The notes under the pieces are model-generated. The model worked only from the letters and a program-made list of their open reading frames with translations, searched no databases and was not told the DNA's origin. A stretch of DNA of 64,000 nucleotides from Verrucomicrobiales bacterium. GTDB lineage: Bacteria; Verrucomicrobiota; Verrucomicrobiia; Limisphaerales; UBA11320. The position numbers were made by a program, and so were the translations under genes. Position 1 is the first letter of the stretch; each line of letters starts with the position of its first letter. Of the stretch, positions 32,235 to 40,764 are shown piece after piece. The DNA lies in the NCBI GenBank assembly GCA_016793885.1, contig JAEUHE010000197.1, forward strand, positions 62,001 to 126,000, read 5' to 3'.

Positions 32235-35006
32235 TTAGGACCGTGACCGAGGCAACTTATGCCTCGTGATGATGCCGTCCTGATCGAGAAGCGCGAACTC
32301 TCCGCGCGAGCCGAGGGGCAGGGCTGCGATGATCGTTCGGTCCGCGGTCGTCCAGTGCATGAGCTGGGTTCCGCCTTCGGCGTCGACGCGCAACACGCGT
32401 CCCTCCTCCCCCGCGTGAATCAGTACGAGTCCGCGGCCGAGCAGAGCCACCAAAGGCTTTGGCGTGGCTTCGTCCAGTGCGCCGCAGGTCAGCGGCGGGC
32501 CGGGAGAATGGTAAAAGACTCCCTGATCGAGAGCTGCGATGATGGTGGGCTTGACCGTGGACTCGTCCAGGAGCAAGCGATGGACTTTGCTGGGCAACTC
32601 GTGGCCTTCCCAGGTGCCTCGGTGGCTGAGGATCAGCAAGCGGTTGCCGAGGCTGACTGCCGCCACATTCTTACCCGCCGCCAGGCACGCTCCGAGGGAT
32701 GCACTGGGGACGTCGCTGGCCAGGAGAGGTTCGCTGATGTCCCAGCTTCTGATCAGTGTGCCGTCAAACTGATGGTGGAACACGGTGGCCGAGGAACGAG
32801 CGAGTTCCAGGCTCCAGACTCCTTCGGAGGTGCAGCATACCGGGTGACCTCGGGATCCCAACCATCCCGGGGTCAAGAGTTCCGCTGCTTCCGGGAAATC
32901 TGGGGAAGCGACTGGAAAACGGATCGGCCCGCTGGTTTGGCCCTGGGGCAGTCGGAAGAGGACTTCGCTTCCGTCGGGCGGGATTGGCTCGAAGAGGAGT
33001 CCGGTGGTGTCTCGCTTTGGTGATGCGGCCACCTCAAGCGTTTGTACCAACCCGCTCCAGGACGCCCGGATCATCACCCAGTGCATCCCTTTGGCGCCGA
33101 GCCCGTAGAATCCTGAACCGGCTGGCTTGAAACTCAGCCATCGGACCCCGCTCGGGAGCACCAGGTTTTCCGCGCCCGCCTTCCCCGTGGTTCCGGTCGG
33201 GCCGCTCTGAGTATCCTCCTGATGGGAGCCGGATTTGCTGCCGAGGTTGGCTGGATGCCTTCGGCAGTTGACATAGTGGTTGGCATCCCGGCAGAGGAGC
33301 CGGTCACCAGGTGTCAATTCGCAGAGATAACTGGCGAGCCGTGAAAGGGTGCGCAGCGGCAATCGCGGTTCCTGCAGGCGTCGGGATATGGCGATATGGC
33401 AGAGATTGGCGGTCGCCTTGCGCACCTGGGGATCCGGGTGTCGTCGCGCCTGTTGGATGAGGATTTCGAGAAAGCCATCCTGTTTCCAGAAAGCCCCGCG
33501 AGCCTGCTCTATCCTCCCAAGAAACCCGATGGTCTCTCCATGATGGCCGCGTCTCGACCACAGTTCGAGCAGGGCGTGCAGGCAGGGTATGGACTGCGGG
33601 GAGTCGGGCCAGCCAACTTGCAGCTCCGTTGCGGCCTCTTCCGGCAAGTCCAGCTTTTCGTCCAGCAAGCGGGCTGCTTCGAGGTGATCTTCGGCCAAGC
33701 GGTGGTCTGCCACCATCGTGATCCAAATCTTCCTCGCCGCGGCGATATCCCCGCGTTTCTCATGGACCCTGGCGGCATCCGCCTTGGCGTCGATCCGCTC
33801 GTAGAGTTCCAGAGCTTCCGGCAAGAGTTCCCCTTCCTCGAGGCAATGGGCTGCTGCCATCGTGTTCTGCATGCGCTCTTCATAGAGCACAGCCGCTTCC
33901 CGGAAGTGCTTTCCTTGCTTCAAGGCATCGGCAGCCGATGCCAAATCCCCCAGCAGATGGGCGAAAATGTAGGCGGCACGACGAAAATTCCGCAGGGAGA
34001 GTTCTCGGTTGGCCAGTTCACAGTAGGCTCGTCTGAGTCTGGCCTGCAGATCTGCGGGAGCTTCCCAAAAGTCGGCTGGCTCTCCTCCCAGCCGCTGAGG
34101 GTCAAAGTCGGGATTTCTGGTTCCGAGACGGGATCCCGGCTTCGCGCGGCCGCGATGCGGCAGGTGGGTGAGCGGGATGGCGTGTCGGAGTCCCGACTCC
34201 GGATCGCGCTCCAGTTGGTTCAGCAAACGGTGCAACTCCAGGTCGCGTTCCTTCCGCAGGTTCTGGCTTTCCTCGCCGAATCGGCGCGTTGCCCACTGAG
34301 TCAACGGATTGACCCACTCCTTCGCGACTGATTCCTGCGGTAACTGAGAAGCTACCCCTTGAATGCTTTGGGCTATCATGTCCTTCAACTGATCGGTGAA
34401 GGATCGCCCATCGGCTCGGAGTTCTTCCGGGCCGGGAGGAAGCTCGTGGGCCGGCCGTGTGCCAATCAAGTCGACCGCATCACCGAACAGATCCTGCAGT
34501 CGCGGTGGCGACTGCAGCGTGATGTGCGTGAGGTCGGAGTGCAGTCGAACGCCGAGTCGAGCGCCGCTCCATTCAGCGGCCTGGGCATCGGGGCTCACCA
34601 GCAGATCCCAAACGTGAAGCGGCTTCGTGTGGGCGAAACGGCTTGCTCCAAGCGTTGGATGGAGGAACACGAGATCGTCGCCGCAGAGCGCATCGGCCTC
34701 GGCTGGAGCCAGGGGAGGATATAGCTCAGCGTCGGCTGGAACACACAGTCTCTTGCCGAGCCAGGAACACGCGAATCCCGAAGGTAGGGCCTGGGGCCTT
34801 TTCCCTGGGGCGGGAATGATGAGCACGCCGGCGGCCCCGGGGTCCGATGCCGAGGAGGGCACCACATGGAGCAGGGTGTCGGCCTCCGCCAAGCCGCATC
34901 TAGCGAGCTCGGCGAGCCACCGTTCTGTCTGAGAACCGGGAAGGAACCAAGCCTCCGCCGAGCGCAGGGTTCTTTCCGACATTCTCAGTTCAAGCTCGAC
35001 GTTCAC
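32235..35006 (-). CDS. MoxR-vWA-bpX system protein: bpX domain, TPR-like repeats and C-terminal beta-propeller
   Basis: About 923 aa from a GTG at 35006 whose GTGA overlaps the stop of the vWA gene; ATG 34982 is an alternative. The N-terminal about 200 residues look like a bpX-type domain (SAEAWFLPGSQTERWLAELA). The middle (about 260-560) has LRHAIPLTHLPHRGRAKPGS and ANRELSLRNFRRAAYIFAHL followed by TPR-like helical repeats (AADALKQGKHFREAAVLYEE, AAHCLEEGELLPEALELYER), which I associate with the bpX0/bpX1 families. The C-terminal about 330 residues are repeats of short beta-strands, consistent with a beta-propeller. No signal peptide, so cytoplasmic. Family assignment is from memory of the pattern. 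Probably a scaffold or target-recognition subunit; that role is inference. Confidence 0.78.
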   Translation of the reverse strand: MNVELELRMSERTLRSAEAWFLPGSQTERWLAELARCGLAEADTLLHVVPSSASDPGAAGVLIIPAPGKRPQALPSGFACSWLGKRLCVPADAELYPPLAPAEADALCGDDLVFLHPTLGASRFAHTKPLHVWDLLVSPDAQAAEWSGARLGVRLHSDLTHITLQSPPRLQDLFGDAVDLIGTRPAHELPPGPEELRADGRSFTDQLKDMIAQSIQGVASQLPQESVAKEWVNPLTQWATRRFGEESQNLRKERDLELHRLLNQLERDPESGLRHAIPLTHLPHRGRAKPGSRLGTRNPDFDPQRLGGEPADFWEAPADLQARLRRAYCELANRELSLRNFRRAAYIFAHLLGDLASAADALKQGKHFREAAVLYEERMQNTMAAAHCLEEGELLPEALELYERIDAKADAARVHEKRGDIAAARKIWITMVADHRLAEDHLEAARLLDEKLDLPEEAATELQVGWPDSPQSIPCLHALLELWSRRGHHGETIGFLGRIEQARGAFWKQDGFLEILIQQARRHPDPQVRKATANLCHIAISRRLQEPRLPLRTLSRLASYLCELTPGDRLLCRDANHYVNCRRHPANLGSKSGSHQEDTQSGPTGTTGKAGAENLVLPSGVRWLSFKPAGSGFYGLGAKGMHWVMIRASWSGLVQTLEVAASPKRDTTGLLFEPIPPDGSEVLFRLPQGQTSGPIRFPVASPDFPEAAELLTPGWLGSRGHPVCCTSEGVWSLELARSSATVFHHQFDGTLIRSWDISEPLLASDVPSASLGACLAAGKNVAAVSLGNRLLILSHRGTWEGHELPSKVHRLLLDESTVKPTIIAALDQGVFYHSPGPPLTCGALDEATPKPLVALLGRGLVLIHAGEEGRVLRVDAEGGTQLMHWTTADRTIIAALPLGSRGEFALLDQDGIITRHKLPRSRS

Positions 35007-37729
35007 AGGTGGTGGAGAAAGTCCTGAACGCAGCGATAGACCCGCAGCGCGTCCGAGTTCTGTCCTGGTCGAAGAAAGAAATCGCTTCCGCAGACGATTT
35101 GGTCGGAGTTCCATCCAGCCACTTCCGATTCGCTGAGCACGAGGGAGATTTCCGGAATCCTTGGGTTTCCGCTCTTCAGATGGAGCAGTCCGCGATGGTC
35201 CAGGAACGCTCGGCTGCCGCCTGGCCAGAGTGCGCTTTCCAGGCCCTGTCCCGCCTTGGCGAGGCCGGCGATGGAGACCGGGTTGAACCCTAGGAACGGG
35301 GCCGAGGCATCGCTGGGAGATGTCTCAGCGAACCGGAGCCTTCCCCCCGCGTCTAATTCCAAGATCCGCTCGGTTCCTTTGCGGCTGCGGATGCGCAACC
35401 CGTCGGACAGGGAACCCGATACGGCCTCGATGTTCTTCAGAAGATTCCATTGGGGCAATGGAGGTGCGGGATCCAAGGCTTCCAGATCGTCCAGTGGAGC
35501 CCGCATGATCTCCCCTTTGCCGGTGGTGAGATCGAACAAGCTGTGCCAGTTCAAGTCGGGGATGGTCAGGTACACTCGATGTCCATCCCGGGACACATGG
35601 ACATTGCGGCGATGCGACGACTGACCGATGGGCAGGGGAATTTGGAACCGTTCTCCGCTGGCGAGGGAAATAATCTGACAGAGCTGGTTCAGCACCCAGG
35701 GACCTTCACAGCCTTCGCGATCAAAGATGGTCACCACGCTCGAAACGCCTATCGAGGAGGGAAAGGAAACCGGCTCGAATCGCACCCTCCCGCCGTCCCA
35801 GCTGACGAAGTGAAACTTTTGGAGCGAGGAGAAGAATCTGCCGCGATGCCATCGGCTGGGACTGGGAGATCGGTCCAAGGGCTGGCCATCCCGCAGCGAG
35901 TAAGCGCAAACGTCTCCTTCTCGAATCACCAGAAGCGCATTGCCGGATCGGCAGGCCGCCACGGTGGAGAGTCCGGTGCCCAACTCCGTCACCTGAGGCG
36001 GACCGCTCGGTTCGAGGCGGAGCAGACGGCAAGGCCTCTGGGGGCTGCCCGCCTTGAGCAGGCAAACCGTGGCATCGATGCTTTCGAGCCACAGGGTTTT
36101 CCCGGGTGGAACTTTCTGGATGAGCAAGTCGCCACCCTGCTCCCGGTCCTGGTATCTGACCAAGCGACGGTCGCTCATGACTGCGAGATACGAGCCCGTG
36201 GATTCGCGGGTCCAGTGGCTTACTTTGCCGCACAGCGGCAGTCGCAGCGGGGCTGGCGTCTGCTGGATGAAGGCAGGCAGCTCGGGGTTGGCCTGCGCGC
36301 GTCCAGCCTGGGTGGTTGCTCCCGAGTTTGGGAACAGGCGATCCACGTCCAGTTGAGATTCGCACATGGCCTGGCGGGGGAGAAACGGCGGCGCATGGAG
36401 TGCAAAACGGCCATCGCGGCTCACCGTCGCGACAAACGCGAGATTTCCCCCATGGCGCTCCAGCAGGGTTCGAAAAGTCGGGTCGCCGAGGGTGTCTTGC
36501 TGGGTGATCAGAACCGACTGGAGCGGGGGTTGATGCTCACGGATCACCTGCTGAAAGCTGCGCAGCGAGCCCCCGGGATGAATATCAGGCTCGAGGACTT
36601 CCAGATGAGCCAGCAGTCCCCCTTCATGCAGTAGATCGACGGAGGTGATTCCTTTTCGGCCGGCTCGCCACACACGAACCGCCCGGGTATGGGACCCATT
36701 GGCTACCATCGCAAGCGCTGCCGCCGTGGCAAAAACCCGAGGCAAGCCCCACATGCGCAGGCCGCAATCCAGAAGCACAGCGAGATCCGACGCCGGTTCG
36801 TGCTCGGGAGGATCCCGTCGCAGGAACAGCGCTTCATTCAGAGCGATCCGAGTGGTGAGCGTGAGATCATCATGGGCAAGCTCGCTCAGCAGCAGGCGAT
36901 CGAGCGGACCTCGATTGCTCAGATCGGAGACCCCTCCGACGGCTGAGTCGTCGTGTTCCCACAGGCGGTGAGGCAGACGAATGGCAGCCCTGAGTTCCTG
37001 TGCCGCGCGGGCCAGCATCTGCTGGTCCGGATCCTGGAGCAGTTTGGCCAATAGCTGCCGGGCCGCTTCGGACGGAGGCAGGCCTGGATCTAGGGGCTGA
37101 GGCAGTTCGTCCAGTCCGGTCCGCAGCCTGAGGCGCAAGGAGGCCTCAGTTTGACGCCGGATTCCTTTGGCGACCCAGTGGATGTCCTTGAGGAGGTTGC
37201 CCTCGGGGATCTCTTCTGAGTTTCCGTTGAGGTCGTCGGAAGTCAGATCGAGGGACAGCAGATCCTCAGGATCGATGCCATCGGCGCCGAGGTGCGGATC
37301 GTGGTCCTCGAACACCGCGTCCGCGAGCAGGCATTTAGAGCGGAGCGGTTTGATCAACTCGCGCGGCAGTGAGGCGAGGCGACGTAATTCGCCGAGATCC
37401 TCCTTGATCTGGGTTTCGCGACGGATTCGGGAGGCTTGCCGGAGTTGCGCTTTCGCTCCCTCGGTCTGGTCCAGGTTAGTTGGTGACTCGCCGAGCACGT
37501 GGACGACCTGTGGGATGAGTCCTTGGCAGGCGGCCAGTAGAAGAACCACGCCCTCAAACGGAGGCAGGCCGCGAGGGGCGAGGCCCTCCAGGATTTCGAC
37601 CACCTCCTCGCGAAACGCGATCGTGCTGCCATCATGCCAGGCAAGAACCGTGCCGTCATCCTCCCAATGCCAGAGGGATTCCAGGCTGGGTCGAACGTAA
37701 TCCAGAAGCTGAGATCGGGCATCGATCAT
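35003..37729 (-). CDS. MoxR-vWA-bpX system protein: vWA domain with degenerate MIDAS plus beta-propeller
   Basis: 908 aa from an ATG at 37729 that overlaps the preceding stop (ATGA). The N-terminal about 300 residues are helical and charged. A vWA-like domain covers about 315-450, with strand LAVLLDCGLRMWGLPRVFAT where the metal-site DxSxS is replaced by Asp321-Cys-Gly-Leu-Arg, and later LQSVLITQQD and GNLAFVATVSRDG strands. The preceding LDRLLLSELAHDDLTLTTRI segment is typical of this group as I know it. From about 470 to the end, repeated WxxD-like strand patterns (for example RDGHRVYLTIPDLNWHSLFD) suggest a beta-propeller. A vWA partner of MoxR ATPases usually acts as substrate adaptor. 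A longer frame upstream to 37942 lies inside the previous gene and is discounted. Confidence 0.8.
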   Translation of the reverse strand: MIDARSQLLDYVRPSLESLWHWEDDGTVLAWHDGSTIAFREEVVEILEGLAPRGLPPFEGVVLLLAACQGLIPQVVHVLGESPTNLDQTEGAKAQLRQASRIRRETQIKEDLGELRRLASLPRELIKPLRSKCLLADAVFEDHDPHLGADGIDPEDLLSLDLTSDDLNGNSEEIPEGNLLKDIHWVAKGIRRQTEASLRLRLRTGLDELPQPLDPGLPPSEAARQLLAKLLQDPDQQMLARAAQELRAAIRLPHRLWEHDDSAVGGVSDLSNRGPLDRLLLSELAHDDLTLTTRIALNEALFLRRDPPEHEPASDLAVLLDCGLRMWGLPRVFATAAALAMVANGSHTRAVRVWRAGRKGITSVDLLHEGGLLAHLEVLEPDIHPGGSLRSFQQVIREHQPPLQSVLITQQDTLGDPTFRTLLERHGGNLAFVATVSRDGRFALHAPPFLPRQAMCESQLDVDRLFPNSGATTQAGRAQANPELPAFIQQTPAPLRLPLCGKVSHWTRESTGSYLAVMSDRRLVRYQDREQGGDLLIQKVPPGKTLWLESIDATVCLLKAGSPQRPCRLLRLEPSGPPQVTELGTGLSTVAACRSGNALLVIREGDVCAYSLRDGQPLDRSPSPSRWHRGRFFSSLQKFHFVSWDGGRVRFEPVSFPSSIGVSSVVTIFDREGCEGPWVLNQLCQIISLASGERFQIPLPIGQSSHRRNVHVSRDGHRVYLTIPDLNWHSLFDLTTGKGEIMRAPLDDLEALDPAPPLPQWNLLKNIEAVSGSLSDGLRIRSRKGTERILELDAGGRLRFAETSPSDASAPFLGFNPVSIAGLAKAGQGLESALWPGGSRAFLDHRGLLHLKSGNPRIPEISLVLSESEVAGWNSDQIVCGSDFFLRPGQNSDALRVYRCVQDFLHHL

Positions 37730-38451
37730 GGCGCTATCTGTCGATCCCGGCAGGATGCACGGACGTTGCTTCGGTTGGCGGGGACGAACTGTTCCGACTG
37801 GATCCATTGTGCCTGGCCGTCGGGATGCCAGAGCACCAGACGGTGCGGGCTGGTGCCCCACACGCGAGCCAGGCTCGTCGCGCTGATATGGGGGTGCCAG
37901 ACAAAGCCCAGCGGAATTCCGACACCTTCGACCTCCGTCCATCGCTGACCTGGTAGCGGGGGCAGCGGGGTGCCACGGATCAGAGCCTGCCCGCGGTCGT
38001 TGATGGCGAAGCTAAGTCGGGAAAGCCGCAGCTCGCAGGCAGTGAGGGCGTAGGCATCCCAGTCGCTCACGTTGGCCAGGAGGAGGTGGCTGGGAGATTC
38101 GATCGAGCAGCGCTTCAGCGAGAGAGAGACAGGGTTAGGAGTTTGACTTGCTGACGTGGTGGGAGGGAGTTTGGGCACCAACCAGTCGGCGATGTTTATC
38201 CAGGGTCGGAGGGGGAGATTTTCAGACGGGATTCGCCGTCCCGTCTCCAACAAAAGATCTTCCTCCAACCAAAGGTATCGGGCCTCCACGGGAAGGCCGC
38301 GAATGGCCATATCCAAGGCTTCATCCAGATGCCTGGCCCGGGCCCACACGGTGGCATCGGCCACGCACACTTCGACGCCCGGCACCAATCGTAGCGAGGC
38401 AAGCGCCCCGGCGTTCTCGAGCGCCAGGCGGATGGCCCACGCCGCGTTCAT
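37726..38451 (-). CDS. MoxR-vWA-bpX system small subunit, bpX2-like
   Basis: 241 aa from an ATG at 38451 overlapping the MoxR stop (ATGA). Its recognisable segments are RLVPGVEVCVADATVWARAR, LDEALDMAIRGLPVEARYL, PSENLPLRPWINIADWLVP and GTPLPPLPGQRW, which fit my recollection of the bpX2 family; there is no catalytic motif visible. It is soluble, with no signal or membrane segment. Its position between MoxR and the vWA protein, with 4-nt overlaps on both sides, implies equal expression and a shared complex. Confidence 0.72.
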   Translation of the reverse strand: MNAAWAIRLALENAGALASLRLVPGVEVCVADATVWARARHLDEALDMAIRGLPVEARYLWLEEDLLLETGRRIPSENLPLRPWINIADWLVPKLPPTTSASQTPNPVSLSLKRCSIESPSHLLLANVSDWDAYALTACELRLSRLSFAINDRGQALIRGTPLPPLPGQRWTEVEGVGIPLGFVWHPHISATSLARVWGTSPHRLVLWHPDGQAQWIQSEQFVPANRSNVRASCRDRQIAP

Positions 38452-39599
38452 GCAGCCTGAGGCCGGGTCTTGACCCGAGACCAGAGTTCCGTGGTGAGTT
38501 GCTGAAGCCACTCGCGTTTTCCGGAATCCTGAACCCATTGACATCGACCTTCGAGAATCCCCAGACGGTCCTGGATGTAGGAAAGTTCAGAGTCCGGAAG
38601 GGTGGGGGATTGAAGCTGGTCGCTCAGGGCTTCGAGATCGCGCGCGAGCGCTTCAGGATCAGGTCCGTCACTGGGGTGGGATCGGTGATGGTCTCCTTGA
38701 GCTGCTTCCTCCTTGCCCAGGGTTTGGCTGACCAGGCTGCTCAGGATTTCCTGCTGTTCGAGAGTGTCCCAGATATGCCGGGCGACCCACAGGTCACTGA
38801 CTCGCGCGGTGACCCGGCTGCACAGGAGGGCGCTCGCTGCAATCGCCCGCTGCAGCTTCACCGCGCGCCGATCGCTGACGCTGATTCCAGCATGGCGGAT
38901 GCGCTGGATCAGTTCGGCGAAGGGCTGTCGGATCTTTGACAGATCTACCTCAAGAATGGCGGGTTGCAGGGACTTAAGGTCTTCGAAGCGCAACGATGAT
39001 CGGACCGGGTGATGGGCGGCAAGCCGCCAGCCCGCTTCGAGAACATCCGGCAAGCGCTCTCCGGGAACGTTATCAGAAGTGACCCGGAGCAGAAAGCGAT
39101 CGAAGAGCGCTTTGAGAGCATCGTCCTCCGGCAGTTGGTTGCTGGCTCCGACAAAGAGAAGCGTCGCCAGGGCCCGGCTCTCTTTCCCTCGGCGAAAAAC
39201 CCGTTCGTTCAGCGCCACCAACAGTGAGTTCAGAATGGCGCTGTTGGCATTGAGCAGCTCGTCGAGGAACACAAAGGACGCCTCCGGCAGCATCCCTTCG
39301 GTGTTGGTCACCAGTTCTCCTTCCCGCAGGCGGCGAATATCGAAAGGCCCGAAAAGTTCGTTGGGCTCGGTGAAACGGGTCAGGAGGTAGTCGAACGACC
39401 GACCTTCTAGGCGTGCAGCCAAGTTATTGACCAGGGCGCTTTTCGCAGTTCCGGGCGGCCCCAGGATGAACAAGTTTTCCCCTGCCATCAGGCTAATCCC
39501 CAGCAGGTCAATAACTTCACCTTTGCCGACGAAGTCCTTCTTCATCGGCTCCAGGACCTCGGAAACCAGTCTGCTGGCCAACTCGGGTGCGTTTATCAT
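38448..39599 (-). CDS. MoxR-family AAA+ ATPase
   Basis: 383 aa. Walker A GPPGTAKS (47-54), Walker B FVFLDE (109-114), sensor 1 Asn154 in GASNQLPEDDALKALFDRF, which also supplies the candidate arginine finger. LFGPFDIRRLREGEL and TEGMLPEASFVFLDELLNAN are characteristic of the MoxR/RavA group. An acidic, likely disordered stretch (about 300-335, DHHRSHPSDGPDPEALARD) precedes a helical C-terminus. An AGGA Shine-Dalgarno precedes the ATG. MoxR ATPases remodel proteins together with vWA partners. First gene of the four-gene coupled operon, 65 nt after the HAD gene on the same strand. Confidence 0.92.
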   Translation of the reverse strand: MINAPELASRLVSEVLEPMKKDFVGKGEVIDLLGISLMAGENLFILGPPGTAKSALVNNLAARLEGRSFDYLLTRFTEPNELFGPFDIRRLREGELVTNTEGMLPEASFVFLDELLNANSAILNSLLVALNERVFRRGKESRALATLLFVGASNQLPEDDALKALFDRFLLRVTSDNVPGERLPDVLEAGWRLAAHHPVRSSLRFEDLKSLQPAILEVDLSKIRQPFAELIQRIRHAGISVSDRRAVKLQRAIAASALLCSRVTARVSDLWVARHIWDTLEQQEILSSLVSQTLGKEEAAQGDHHRSHPSDGPDPEALARDLEALSDQLQSPTLPDSELSYIQDRLGILEGRCQWVQDSGKREWLQQLTTELWSRVKTRPQAA

Positions 39600-39664
39600 T
39601 TCCTGCTCAATCGCTCGTCCGTATCAATAGTCGGAGGATTGAGCGGAAGCTTTAGGGCTGACCC

Positions 39665-40543
39665 TTACCAGGTCGGCCGCTCGGGCAGGCAACCATCGAA
39701 TTCTCTGACGAGGTCGGCTTCGTAATCGCCGGCGTACGTTCCCTTGAAGAACCTGTCGAGTCCCTCATGGAGGAGACGGTCCCACGATGCCTCCTCCTTC
39801 CCGGGGTTGATGGGAAAGAACAATGCCTGGTTGCCCTTGGCCGCCTTGTGGTCCCCCGGGGCATCGCCGATCATGAGAATCTTCTTGGGGTCGTATTTCC
39901 CGGCGGCGGCGAACTTGATATGCTCAGTTTTGGTGCCCATTTCTTGGCCAGCGATCATCTTGACGAACCCATCGATACGATGTTCGCTCCACTCGCGTTT
40001 GAGGGCATCCGCTGGTGTTTGGGAGATGCACATGGCATCGGCTTTGAGGTTGAGCTTTTCCAACGTTTGCTGCACCAGCGGGAAGGGCGGTACTCCGTGG
40101 ACGATGTCCTCGACGGCTTTGTTTACCGCATCGCTCCACACTTTGATGTGGGCCAGATCCTTGTTCCCGCGGGCCACTTCAGCGTTAAGGGTGGCGTTGC
40201 CGAGCTTGGTCTCGCGCTTCATCCATTCGTTCAAGCCGGCCATGTCCGGCATCTTCACTTTTCGGGCCTGGACTTGCGGACGTTGCTCCAGGAGCCCGAT
40301 CGCTTTGACCAGAGCGGGGAATCGATTGGCGCCGCGGTCCTTGGAGTAAAGATTGACGAATTCCCAAACTTCGCGGGCATATTTGCTGACGGCTTGGAGG
40401 TGGAAGTTCTTGATGAACATGGGGGTGAAGCACTCCTTGTGCTTGATCTCCATGCTGTCGAAGATGCATCCATCGGAGTCGATTCCGATGAAGAACTCCT
40501 TGGAGGGCTTGAAATCACGCAAAACTTGGGCCGCGTCGCTCAT
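39665..40543 (-). CDS. HAD-superfamily hydrolase
   Basis: 292 aa. Motif I IDSDGCIFDS gives nucleophile Asp22 and acid/base Asp24. Motif II is CISQTP, motif III a Lys near KTEHIK, and motif IV GDAPGDHKAA. An inserted helical cap of about 130 residues lies between motifs I and II. Phosphatase or phosphonatase chemistry is likely; the substrate is unknown. A cytosolic protein. It sits 65 nt upstream of the MoxR gene in the same direction with no terminator obvious between them, so it may be cotranscribed, but nothing in the sequence ties it functionally to that system. Confidence 0.85.
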   Translation of the reverse strand: MSDAAQVLRDFKPSKEFFIGIDSDGCIFDSMEIKHKECFTPMFIKNFHLQAVSKYAREVWEFVNLYSKDRGANRFPALVKAIGLLEQRPQVQARKVKMPDMAGLNEWMKRETKLGNATLNAEVARGNKDLAHIKVWSDAVNKAVEDIVHGVPPFPLVQQTLEKLNLKADAMCISQTPADALKREWSEHRIDGFVKMIAGQEMGTKTEHIKFAAAGKYDPKKILMIGDAPGDHKAAKGNQALFFPINPGKEEASWDRLLHEGLDRFFKGTYAGDYEADLVREFDGCLPERPTW

Positions 40544-40764
40544 GGCTGGTCAGTAGTTGGATCAGGTTTCTAACGGTTTGTTCAGTTATGAGGAGGATAC
40601 TTGGGCATTCCTGAGCTTCAGTCAACAGGCTCGTTTCCTCGAAAACATCATTCCCTTTTGTTTCGTTTCGGTTACACTGTCAGCATGCATCTCCGTTGTG
40701 CCCATCCGTTGGAGTTTTTATGTACGGCGGAGCTGTCTTGTTCATGCCCTGAGTTTTTATTCCT

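Noticed and set aside
37730-37942. 71-residue N-terminal extension of the vWA protein
   Set aside because: It lies wholly inside the bpX2-like gene and is Arg/Pro-rich shadow sequence; the ATGA junction at 37726-37729 supplies a better start.
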